Source: Ilumatobacter sp.
GTDB taxonomy: Bacteria > Actinomycetota > Acidimicrobiia > Acidimicrobiales > Ilumatobacteraceae
Assembly (NCBI RefSeq): GCF_030065885.1
Contig: NZ_JASJCS010000006.1
Coordinates: 1-64,000 of the forward strand
Length of the DNA: 64,000 nt
Direction of reading: 5' to 3'
The translations under genes were made by a program, and so were the position numbers. The notes beneath the pieces are model-generated. The model saw nothing but the letters and a program-made list of their open reading frames with translations, was not told the origin of the DNA and searched no databases. Shown piece by piece: positions 57,511-64,000 of the stretch (positions within the stretch are counted from its first letter, which is position 1; every line of letters begins with the position of its first letter).

Positions 57511-59331
57511 TCAGCCGGCGTACATCGCCTCGATCTCGTCGGCGAAGCGGGTGAGGATGCCACGCCGCTTCAGCTTCGAGGTCGGGGTCAGCACGTCGCT
57601 GTCGGGGAGCCACTCCTCGCCGAGCACGGTGACCTTCTTGACGGACTCGGCCTGGTTGAACGTCGACATCGCAGCGACGAGGCCGTCGTTGATCTCGGCG
57701 ATCACGTCGGGATGCTGCGCGAGCGCCTCCATCGAGGCCTCGGGCCCGCTGAGCCCGCGGGCGGCGGCCCACGCCGCCGATGCGTCGGGGTCGAGCACGA
57801 CGAGTGCCGACACGAACGGCCGCTGTTCGCCGATCGCGCACGCCTGACCGACGAGCGGGATGCTCTTCAGCGCCGCCTCGAGGTTGGCGGGGCTGATGTT
57901 CTTGCCGCCGGCCGTGATGATCAGCTCCTTCTTGCGGTCGACGATCTTGAGATAGCCGTCGTCGTCGATCTCGCCGATGTCGCCCGTGTGCACCCAGCCG
58001 TCGGCGTCGACGGTGTCGGCGGTCTTGTCGGGCGCGTCGAGGTAGCCCTCGAACATGTTGCCGCCGCGGGCCAGGACCTCGCCGTCGTCGCCGAGCTTCA
58101 TCTCGACGCCGGTGGCGGGCCGGCCGACGTAGCCCGGCTTGGCCGCGTGCGACCACGACAGCACCGCGGTCGTCTCCGACATGCCGTAGCCCTCGCTGAG
58201 CGGCACGCCGATCGTGCGGAACCACGACATCACGTCGGCGGACAGCGGGGCTGCGCCGCTGATGCAGATCACTGCCTGGTCGAGACCGAGCAGGCCCTTC
58301 ACGGTGCTGAACGCGACCGCGTCGAGGAACTCGTACGTCTGACGCTCCTCCTCGGTCGCCGTGCCGGCGGCGATCTTGTCGGCGATCGGCGCTGCCGCAG
58401 CCAGGCCGTCGTTGAACGCCTTCTCCTTCTCGGGATCGGCGGCGAGCACCGCCGCGACACCGGCGTGCATCTTCTCCCAGACCCGCGGCACGCCGATGAA
58501 GAAGTGCGGGTGCACCTGGCTGGCGACCGCGGCGATCTGCGCGGTGTCGGGGCAGCAGTTCACCTGGGTCGCGAACTCGAGCAGGTAGTAGTGGCCGAGC
58601 AGCCGCTCCATGACGTGGGCCATCGGCAGGTAGGACACGTGGCGCATCCCGGCGAGGTCGTCGATCTGGGCCTGCTCGCGCATCGAGCGGCCGACGGACT
58701 CGAGCGTCCAGCACACGTTGCGGTTGCTGAGCATGACGCCCTTCGGTGGGCCCGTCGTGCCCGATGTGTAGATGATGGTGGCGAGATCGGTGGGGTCGCC
58801 CACCTCGGCAGCCGCAGCGAGGTCGGCCGGCTCGGCGGCGAGCAGGTCGGCGTACCGCACGATCGAATCGTCCGTGTCGGCGGACGGCTCGATGATCACC
58901 GTCTGCTCGATCGTCGGGAGCTGATCGCGCACTGCGTCGAAGCGAGCGAGGAAGCCGTCGTCCTCGACGATCGCCATCTTCGCCTTGCAGTGGTTGACGA
59001 GGTACTCGACCTGCTCGGGCGCCGACGAGTTGTAGATCGACACGGGCGTGGCCCCGCACAGCAGCACGGCGAGATCGATGGCGTGGAATTCGGGCCGGTT
59101 GCGCATCATGAGGACGACGCGGTCGCCCTTGCCGATGCCGTGCTCGCGCAGCGCGGTCGTGAGGCGGGCAGCGGTGTCGGCGAGCTCGGCGAGCGTCTCG
59201 CCGTGCCACTCACCGTCGGCGTCCTGCCAGCGGACGACCTCGGTCTCGCCGTTCCGTTCGAGGTTCGCGAGGAATCGCTTGACGACGGTCTGGCCGGCAA
59301 CGGCGGCGTCGAGTTCCTGAGGAGTCGTCAT
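57511..59331 (-). CDS. fadD: Long-chain acyl-CoA synthetase (AMP-forming)
   Basis: A 606-aa adenylate-forming enzyme. The P-loop IIYTSGTTGPPKGVMLSNRN, the acyl-site GYGMSETTA, VHTGDIGEIDDDGYLKIVDR and the final Lys region (TPTSKLKRRGILTRF) are complete. It activates fatty acids as CoA thioesters; the adjacent WS/DGAT gene, 26 bases downstream, would use them. The length and GDxGxxDxxG block match fatty-acyl rather than acetyl-CoA synthetases. Confidence 0.92.
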   Translation of the reverse strand: MTTPQELDAAVAGQTVVKRFLANLERNGETEVVRWQDADGEWHGETLAELADTAARLTTALREHGIGKGDRVVLMMRNRPEFHAIDLAVLLCGATPVSIYNSSAPEQVEYLVNHCKAKMAIVEDDGFLARFDAVRDQLPTIEQTVIIEPSADTDDSIVRYADLLAAEPADLAAAAEVGDPTDLATIIYTSGTTGPPKGVMLSNRNVCWTLESVGRSMREQAQIDDLAGMRHVSYLPMAHVMERLLGHYYLLEFATQVNCCPDTAQIAAVASQVHPHFFIGVPRVWEKMHAGVAAVLAADPEKEKAFNDGLAAAAPIADKIAAGTATEEERQTYEFLDAVAFSTVKGLLGLDQAVICISGAAPLSADVMSWFRTIGVPLSEGYGMSETTAVLSWSHAAKPGYVGRPATGVEMKLGDDGEVLARGGNMFEGYLDAPDKTADTVDADGWVHTGDIGEIDDDGYLKIVDRKKELIITAGGKNISPANLEAALKSIPLVGQACAIGEQRPFVSALVVLDPDASAAWAAARGLSGPEASMEALAQHPDVIAEINDGLVAAMSTFNQAESVKKVTVLGEEWLPDSDVLTPTSKLKRRGILTRFADEIEAMYAG

Positions 59332-59448
59332 CGTGGCAAGGCGCCTTTCGTGTCGATGGATGCACGGGCGCGTCCGGGCGCCCGTGGCCAGTCTGCCACG
59401 AGTCGACGGCGGCGACCTCGGGGAGCCGGGCCCGGGTGGTCGAGCGGG

Positions 59449-60126
59449 TCAGTCCTCGTACTGATCGTGGCGGCGGAGCCACGCCATCGACCACGGCAGA
59501 TCGTCCTCGTCGCGGCCCTTCGGGGTCATGTCGAGCAGCTGGTAGGCGCTGTTGAACACGTCGAGACCGCGGGCATATGCGCTGTAGGTGTGGAAGACGT
59601 CGTCGCCCTCGCGGACGAACACGCTCAGACCGGGCAACTCACCGATCGGCTCGTCGACGGGCTGGAAGTTGTAGGTCATCGAGTCGGCGACGGCGAAGTC
59701 GGCGTTGAACGTCGTGCCGGCCGCCGACACCCACGGGAACGACCAGCCCATGCGCTCACGGTACGAGAGCAGCCGATCGAGCGGTCCGTTCGAGACCGCC
59801 GCGAGCGCGGTGTCGCGGTGGGCGAGGTGGACGCCGATGCCGTCGTAGTTGTCGGCCCAGAACGAGCAGCTCGGGCAGCCCTCCTCCCAATCGGCACCGA
59901 ACATGAAGTGGTAGACGACGAGTTGGCCGTGGCCGTCGAACAGGTCGAGCAGCGTCGTCGGCCCGTCCTCGCCCTCGAACACGTAGTCGGCGTCGACGCG
60001 GACCCACGGCAGCTGCCGACGCTGCGCCGCCAGCTCGTCCTTCTGCTTGGTGAGCTCCTTCTCGGCGGCGAGCAGCTCGGTGCGCCGAGCGAGCCATTCC
60101 TCGCGGGTGACGACCGCATGTTCCAT
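59449..60126 (-). CDS. DUF899 thioredoxin-like protein
   Basis: A 225-aa protein of the DUF899 family, a thioredoxin-fold group. The start (REEWLARRTELLAAEKELTK) and LPWVRVDADYVFEG are typical. The active region YHFMFGADWEEGCPSCSFWA holds CPSC (CxxC), and PWVSAAGTTFNADFAV follows. Function is unknown; redox chemistry is likely. AAGGAGG lies eight bases before ATG 60126. It is divergent from an ArsR regulator whose presumed operator sits between them, so it may be under the same control. Confidence 0.85.
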   Translation of the reverse strand: MEHAVVTREEWLARRTELLAAEKELTKQKDELAAQRRQLPWVRVDADYVFEGEDGPTTLLDLFDGHGQLVVYHFMFGADWEEGCPSCSFWADNYDGIGVHLAHRDTALAAVSNGPLDRLLSYRERMGWSFPWVSAAGTTFNADFAVADSMTYNFQPVDEPIGELPGLSVFVREGDDVFHTYSAYARGLDVFNSAYQLLDMTPKGRDEDDLPWSMAWLRRHDQYED

Positions 60127-60189
60127 GACGACTGACCTCCTTCTGCTCGCCCGACCCACGACGAGCGGACTTGCGAGGCCCGCCATCTT

Positions 60190-60207
60190 TGTAAGAGAAT
60201 GCTTACA
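60190..60207. promoter_or_regulatory. TGTAAG-n6-CTTACA operator
   Basis: Perfect six-base arms in an A+T-rich island between the DUF899 gene and arsR. The right arm ends with the A of the arsR start codon. The size and position suit a dimeric ArsR-type repressor controlling both directions. Confidence 0.65.
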
Positions 60208-60542
60208 TGTCAAGCGCGACCGTCGCACCGGAACGTGTCGCCCAGGCGCTGGCGGACGGCACGCGACTCCGGATCCTCCGCCTCGTTCGCGACGACGAGC
60301 GCAGCGCCGGCGAGCTCGCGGCGGCGTTCCCCGAGATGACCCGGCCGGCCGTCTCCCAGCATCTGCGGGTGCTGCACGACGCCGGGCTCGTCTCGGTCAG
60401 GCCGAAGGGCACTCACCGGTTGTATCGCGCCGACCTCGCCGGGCTGGCGCCGGTGGTGCGGTTCATCGACGAGATGTGGTCCGACCGGCTGCAGCGGCTC
60501 AAGCACGCCGTCGAGACGAACGAGCGAGGGCGCGGCCGGTGA
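60207..60542 (+). CDS. ArsR-family regulator
   Basis: A 111-aa winged-helix protein: RVAQALADGTRLRILRLVRD, recognition region MTRPAVSQHLRVLHDAGLVS and wing RPKGTHRLYRADLAG. It lacks metal-binding Cys clusters, as is usual for ArsR proteins that stand before SRPBCC genes. The start ATG 60207 lies inside the inverted repeat, so it probably represses itself. Its stop overlaps the start of the next gene (GTGA). Confidence 0.9.
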   Translation: MSSATVAPERVAQALADGTRLRILRLVRDDERSAGELAAAFPEMTRPAVSQHLRVLHDAGLVSVRPKGTHRLYRADLAGLAPVVRFIDEMWSDRLQRLKHAVETNERGRGR

Positions 60543-60943
60543 TCACCCTCGAGCACACGATCAGCATCGACGCCAGCCCGGCGGCGGTGTTCGAGATGTG
60601 GACGACAGCCGACGGCCTGTCGGCGTGGTGGGGCCGGGCGATCGAGGTCGACCCGCGCCCGGGCGGCGCGATCCACATCGAGGTCGACGCCGGTCACGTG
60701 ATGCGTGGCGCGTTCGTCGAGCTGGTCGAACCCCGGCTGGTGGTGTTCACGTTCGGCTGGGAGGGCCACGAGCTCGCCCCGGGTTCGTCGACCGTGGAGG
60801 TCCGCATCGAGCCAGGCGACGGCACGACCACGCTCACGCTCCGCCACACCGGTCTGCCGATCGCCCTGATCGAGAGCCACGCCCGTGGCTGGACGCACTT
60901 TCTCGGCGACCGTCTGGCCGGTACGGTCGCGGCATGGGGGTGA
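60539..60943 (+). CDS. SRPBCC (AHSA1-like) protein
   Basis: A 134-aa START-like domain: ISIDASPAAVFEMWTTADGL, WWGRAIEVDPRPGGAIHIEV and LTLRHTGLPIALIESHARGW. AHSA1-type proteins coupled to ArsR regulators are widespread and mostly of unknown ligand. GTG 60539 overlaps the arsR stop. Confidence 0.85.
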   Translation: MITLEHTISIDASPAAVFEMWTTADGLSAWWGRAIEVDPRPGGAIHIEVDAGHVMRGAFVELVEPRLVVFTFGWEGHELAPGSSTVEVRIEPGDGTTTLTLRHTGLPIALIESHARGWTHFLGDRLAGTVAAWG

Positions 60944-61374
60944 ACGTGCTGGCGACCGCGGTGATCGAGCGGCCGATCGACGAGGTCGCCGACTACGTCG
61001 GCGATCCGTCGAACGCACCCGAGTGGTACCGCCGCATCGAGTCGGCCGAGTGGCAGACCGAGCCGCCGATCACGCTCGGCTCGAAGATCACCTTCCGGGC
61101 GAGGTTCCTCGGCCGTGACCTCGTCTACACGTACGAGGTCGTCGAGTTCACGCCGGGCGAGCAGGTGGCGATGCGCACCGCCGGGGGCCCGTTCCCGATG
61201 AACACGGTGTACACGTGGCGGCCGCTCAGCGACACGAAGACCCACATGGCCCTGCGCAACCACGGCGAGCCGAGGGGGTTCGGTAAGCTCGCGGCGCCGT
61301 TCGTCGCCAGGGCGATGAAGCGGGCGATGACGCAGGACCTGGCCGACCTCAAGCAGCTGCTCGAGTCACGCTGA
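60934..61374 (+). CDS. SRPBCC protein, polyketide cyclase-like
   Basis: A 146-aa START-like domain: VIERPIDEVADYVGDPSNAP, EWYRRIESAEW and a final amphipathic helix (AMKRAMTQDLADLKQLLESR). It overlaps the preceding SRPBCC gene by ten bases and ends the arsR operon. Such proteins bind hydrophobic ligands in a helix-grip cavity. Nothing specifies the ligand. Confidence 0.85.
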   Translation: MGVNVLATAVIERPIDEVADYVGDPSNAPEWYRRIESAEWQTEPPITLGSKITFRARFLGRDLVYTYEVVEFTPGEQVAMRTAGGPFPMNTVYTWRPLSDTKTHMALRNHGEPRGFGKLAAPFVARAMKRAMTQDLADLKQLLESR

Positions 61375-61431
61375 CGTGCGGGGGCAGGCGGAGCCGGCCT
61401 GGCCGGTCCGGTGAGGCCCGGTCGAGGACCC

Positions 61432-62349
61432 TCAGGCCGTCTTGCCCTCGTGGACCCAGACCGGGGTGTCGAGCGGCATCAGGCCCGCTTCCCAGATCCA
61501 GTCCATCGCAGGGACGCTGACCCGCACGCAGCCGTGCGAGGCGGGGTAGTCGGGCACGTTGTTGGAGCCGTGCACGGCGATGCCGCCGGTGAAGTACTTG
61601 GGCCGGTAGATCTCGCCGAGGTCGCCCTCCCACCAGCCTTCCGCTCGCTCGCGGTAGACCTCGTGCAGCCCGTTGCGGGTGACCGAGTCGCCGCGCTGGA
61701 TCTCGCCGGGGGTGTTCTGGTCGGGCTCCTCGTACGGGATCTCGCTGCCGCTGGACGCGTTGAGGATCCACTCGGCCTGGCCGTCGATGATGAAGTACAG
61801 CAGCTGTTCGCCCTTGTCGATCTCGATCAGCGTGCCGGCGTCGGCCCGGGCGTGCGGCCGCTCGGTCACCGCCGACATGGCGGCCGCCGTCTCGGGCCCG
61901 AACGAGCCGTCGGTCGTCAGCCCGTAGTACTTCTGGAACGCCATCACCGCCTGGCGGGTGGTGATGTCGTAGCCACCGTCGGCCTCCTCGACCCAGAAGC
62001 CGAGCTCGAGCAGGCGCCACTGCAGCCGTTCGGTATCGGCGCCGCTGCTGGTACCCACCGCGGCGAGCGGTGGATCGACGGGGTCGACGAGCCGCGGCGG
62101 CACGGTGGTGGGCGGCGGCGCGGTCTCGACCGGGGCCGGCTCGGTGGTCTCGGGCGTCGTTGCCTCGGTGGTGGTCGACGCCTCGGTCGACGGCGTCGTC
62201 TCGACGGGCACCGTCGTCGGCGCCACCGTGGTGGTGGTCGGGACGACGACCTTCGGCTGGACCGGCGTGCTGGCCAGCGACGTGGTCGCGCAGGCAGGGA
62301 GGACCACGGCCGCTGCTGCGGCGAGGAGCAACCCACCTTTCACCTGCAT
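61432..62349 (-). CDS. L,D-transpeptidase lipoprotein with peptidoglycan-binding domain
   Basis: A 305-aa exported protein. A lipobox (VLPACAT) is followed by a Thr/Pro-rich linker (about 30-85), a peptidoglycan-binding domain (LQWRLLELGFWVEEADGGYD; AVMAFQKYYGL) and a YkuD domain with the catalytic signature HGSNNVPDYPASHGCVRVS (His and Cys). These enzymes make 3-3 crosslinks or attach proteins to peptidoglycan. ATG 62349 starts the signal. It is a single gene. Confidence 0.9.
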   Translation of the reverse strand: MQVKGGLLLAAAAAVVLPACATTSLASTPVQPKVVVPTTTTVAPTTVPVETTPSTEASTTTEATTPETTEPAPVETAPPPTTVPPRLVDPVDPPLAAVGTSSGADTERLQWRLLELGFWVEEADGGYDITTRQAVMAFQKYYGLTTDGSFGPETAAAMSAVTERPHARADAGTLIEIDKGEQLLYFIIDGQAEWILNASSGSEIPYEEPDQNTPGEIQRGDSVTRNGLHEVYRERAEGWWEGDLGEIYRPKYFTGGIAVHGSNNVPDYPASHGCVRVSVPAMDWIWEAGLMPLDTPVWVHEGKTA

Positions 62350-62481
62350 ACGGCCCCCAACGCTATCGAAGCGCGACGCCGCGCGACCGTCACATGGCCA
62401 TGAATCCGCGACAATTTCGCGTCCGGTCCCGGCATGGCTCCTGGAACCCGGTCCGGCTCGCCGAACTTCCCGTTCTTCCCG

Positions 62482-62495
62482 GAATCCCGGGATTC
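62482..62495. terminator. Palindrome GAATCCCGGGATTC
   Basis: A perfect 14-base palindrome 8 bases beyond the 2OG-oxygenase stop, in the 153-base gap before the L,D-transpeptidase. It has no loop and no T tract, so a weak terminator or a protein site are equally likely. The rest of this gap shows no gene. Confidence 0.35.
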
Positions 62496-62502
62496 GGCCC
62501 GT

Positions 62503-63144
62503 TCAGAAGACGTCGACGCCGCCCGGCAGCTCACACCAGATCGTCAGGGCGTACTTGACGCCCGAGCGCAGCGGCGCGGCCTCGTGCGGGTGGGTGACCA
62601 GCGACGGCCAGGTTAGGAGGCTGCCGACCGGCTGGTGGGCGTTGTCGTAGTCCTGGCGCGGGAACGTGAGCTCGGCGCCGTCGTAGCCGTCGTTGAGGCG
62701 CACGCTGGCAGAGACCTGGGCGACGTCCTGATGGAGCCGAAGCGACTCCTGCTCACCGGCGACGTACCGGATGACGAAGGCGTCCCGGAGCCCCTGGTAC
62801 TCGATCAGCGGCCACACACGCTGGAGTCGGGGCCAGATGCGAGCCCCGACGTCGTCCTGGACGGCGCCGAACAGCGCCGGGCTGATCGAGGCCAGCGAGA
62901 CCTCGTGGCCGGGGACCGGGTCGGCGGGGTCGGGGTCGAAGCCACCGACCAGTTCGGCGGCACGGATCACCGTCGCGCAGAACCCGGGCGTCCAGAACGG
63001 GAGCAGGTACAGCTCGTCGGCCACTTCGTCCGGACCGTCGGGATCGTCGGGATCGTCGCCACCCGCTGCGTCGATCGCGTCCCGGTAGCCGAGGATGCGG
63101 TCGAGGTCGTCGTGCTGGTACTCCGGCTCGGTCACCGCACTCAT
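62503..63144 (-). CDS. 2-oxoglutarate/Fe(II)-dependent oxygenase (prolyl hydroxylase-like)
   Basis: A 213-aa protein of the double-stranded beta-helix fold. Iron ligands are in LRLHQDVAQVSASVRLN (HxD) and VTHPHEAAPLRSGVKYAL (distal His and the Arg for 2-oxoglutarate). YDGAELTFPRQDY matches the usual GGxxxFP strand. It probably hydroxylates a protein or small molecule. ATG 63144 overlaps a TGA as ATGA; that TGA belongs to the nearest copy of the duplicated gluQ tail. Confidence 0.87.
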   Translation of the reverse strand: MSAVTEPEYQHDDLDRILGYRDAIDAAGGDDPDDPDGPDEVADELYLLPFWTPGFCATVIRAAELVGGFDPDPADPVPGHEVSLASISPALFGAVQDDVGARIWPRLQRVWPLIEYQGLRDAFVIRYVAGEQESLRLHQDVAQVSASVRLNDGYDGAELTFPRQDYDNAHQPVGSLLTWPSLVTHPHEAAPLRSGVKYALTIWCELPGGVDVF

Positions 63145-63323
63145 CGTTGCAGGTCCGACAGCCGGGTCGGGTCGAAACGATCGACACTCATCGCTGCAGG
63201 TCCGACAGCCGGGTCGGGTCCCTCGGCATCGTCGTCGGGTCGAAACGATCGACACTCATCGTTGCAGGTCCGACAGCCGGGTCACGTCCCCGGGCATCGT
63301 CGTCGGGTCGAAACGATCGACAC
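63141..63323 (-). repeat. Tandem copies of the gluQ 3' end encoding coupled mini-ORFs
   Basis: Two 68-base copies (63188-63255 and 63256-63323) and one shortened 47-base copy (63141-63187) repeat the last bases of the gluQ-like gene. Each copy starts with an ATG overlapping the previous stop (ATGA) and encodes MSVDRFDP...TRLSDLQR, 23 residues (16 in the short copy, which lacks 21 bases in frame). The last stop again overlaps the oxygenase ATG. So the repeats sit exactly between two genes that were probably once directly coupled. Confidence 0.85.
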
Positions 63324-64000
63324 TCATCGCTGCAGGTCCGACAGCCGAGTCGGGTCCCTCAGCATCGTCGTCGGGTCGAAGCGATCGACGAGCCGGTCGG
63401 CCGTCACCCGCTCACCGGGTGTGGCCAGGCCGAGCGAGCGGGCGAGCACCGAGACGACGTCGGCGACGGCCCAGCCCTCCTCCTGCAACTCGCCGATGGT
63501 GACGGCGCCGTCGCGTTTCGCGAGACGCCGGCCCTCGTCGCCGTGCACGAGCGGCACGTGGAGGTACTCCGGTGTCGGCAGGTCGAGCAGCCGCTGGAGC
63601 AGGATCTGGCGCGGCGTCGACGTCAGCAGATCGTCGCCGCGGACCACCTGCGAGACGCCCTGCGCGGCGTCGTCGATGACGACGGCGAGGTTGTACGCCG
63701 GCACGCCGTCGGCCCGAGCGAGCACGACGTCGTCGACGGCACCCTCGTATCGGCCGACCACCCGGTCCTCGACCGCGACCACCTGACCGTCGGTTCGCAG
63801 TCGGATCGCCGGGCGCCGGCCTGCCGCTTCACGTTCGGCGCGATCGGCTCGGGTGAGATCGCGGCAGGTGCCCGGGTACGCGCCGTCGGGCAGATGGACG
63901 TGAGGTGCGCTGGCGGCCGCCTCGATCTCGGCCCGGATCTCACGCCGGCTGCAGTAGCAGTGGTAGACGAAGCCGCCGTCGACGAGCCGGTCGATCTCGA
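63324..64000 (-). CDS. gluQ: Glutamyl-Q tRNA(Asp) synthetase, C-terminal part
   Basis: The gene runs off the right edge; 225 codons to the stop at 63324 are seen. Zinc ligands appear as HCYCSRREI and AYPGTCRD (CxC and YxxxC), the catalytic KMSKS-like loop is LAKRDGAVTI and the core has VVIDDAAQGVSQVVRGDDLL. The anticodon-binding domain of GluRS is missing, as expected for GluQRS, which attaches glutamate to queuosine in tRNA(Asp). The ATP-site HIGH motif would lie outside the window. Its final TRLSDLQR codons are repeated downstream. Confidence 0.88.
   Translation of the reverse strand, partial: EIDRLVDGGFVYHCYCSRREIRAEIEAAASAPHVHLPDGAYPGTCRDLTRADRAEREAAGRRPAIRLRTDGQVVAVEDRVVGRYEGAVDDVVLARADGVPAYNLAVVIDDAAQGVSQVVRGDDLLTSTPRQILLQRLLDLPTPEYLHVPLVHGDEGRRLAKRDGAVTIGELQEEGWAVADVVSVLARSLGLATPGERVTADRLVDRFDPTTMLRDPTRLSDLQR

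Noticed and set aside
61432-62349. Thr-rich low-complexity tract as a sign of foreign DNA
   Set aside because: Thr/Pro linkers after lipoboxes occur in several exported proteins here and are ordinary wall-spanning linkers.
63141-63360. CRISPR-like direct repeats
   Set aside because: The 68-bp units are contiguous without spacers and are duplicates of the gluQ 3' end; no cas gene is present.

Overview
The window is very GC-rich, densely packed coding DNA with GTG/TTG starts, ATGA/GTGA stop-start overlaps and codon third positions dominated by G/C. Gene content (a bc-type complex with split cytochrome b, ba3-type oxidase, WS/DGAT wax-ester synthase, a deazaflavin-type nitroreductase, BTAD/NTPase/WD40 regulator, Thr-rich lipoprotein linkers) suggests a free-living aerobic actinobacterium, most likely of the class Acidimicrobiia (Ilumatobacter-like). 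That placement is inference. I see no rRNA, tRNA, CRISPR array, prophage or insertion sequence.

Layout. 1-5.2 kb: end of a threonine dehydrogenase-like gene, then a two-component system (HK + RR) directly behind a CotH-kinase lipoprotein, diverging from a DUF4956 + VTC polyphosphate-polymerase pair. 5.3-7.6 kb: DinB-like protein, stand-alone CarH-like cobalamin domain protein, ParB-like small protein. 7.8-20.3 kb: a large respiratory supercluster. On the minus strand are cytochrome c, a GltD-like NAD(P)H flavoprotein with extra ferredoxin domains, split cytochrome b, Rieske protein and another cytochrome c. Divergent on the plus strand are ba3-type oxidase subunits IIa, II and I, an extraordinary 731-aa fusion (cytochrome b + two [4Fe-4S] sites + MvhD-like domain + cytochrome c), and copper-delivery proteins (two SCO-like, one PCuAC). 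20.3-26.9 kb: monooxygenase-like and secreted small proteins, orphan LuxR HTH, then sulfate assimilation (cysNC, cysD, cysQ) with a cysteine-less Rrf2 regulator.

26.9-40.6 kb: a 1462-aa BTAD-NTPase-WD40 signalling protein, lipoproteins and secreted proteins, thioesterase-like, alpha/beta hydrolase, enoyl-CoA hydratase, VOC and RidA proteins, a PQQ-type sugar dehydrogenase and a frameshifted YgjV-like gene. 40.0-46.7 kb: MarR regulator divergent from a two-subunit B12-dependent acyl-CoA mutase followed by a cDPG-synthetase-like P-loop protein, a tiny C2H2 zinc-finger protein, and a pyruvate phosphate dikinase-like protein lacking its ATP-grasp domain. 46.7-54 kb: hydrolases, shikimate kinase-like, LysE exporter, GH3 glycosidase and a KhtTU-type K+/H+ antiporter. 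53.9-54.5 kb: a probable selenoprotein, a peroxiredoxin-like gene whose catalytic cysteine codon is an in-frame TGA followed by a bSECIS-like hairpin. 54.6-64 kb: rhodanese, WS/DGAT, acyl-CoA synthetase, ArsR-controlled SRPBCC genes, L,D-transpeptidase, 2OG-Fe(II) oxygenase, and a tandem duplication of the 3' end of the glutamyl-Q tRNA(Asp) synthetase gene.

The two strongest candidates for something undescribed are the respiratory supercluster built around the cytochrome b/ferredoxin/MvhD/cytochrome c fusion, which would carry electrons from a cytoplasmic NAD(P)H flavoprotein to a periplasmic heme c beside a ba3 oxidase, and the UxxC peroxiredoxin-like selenoprotein.
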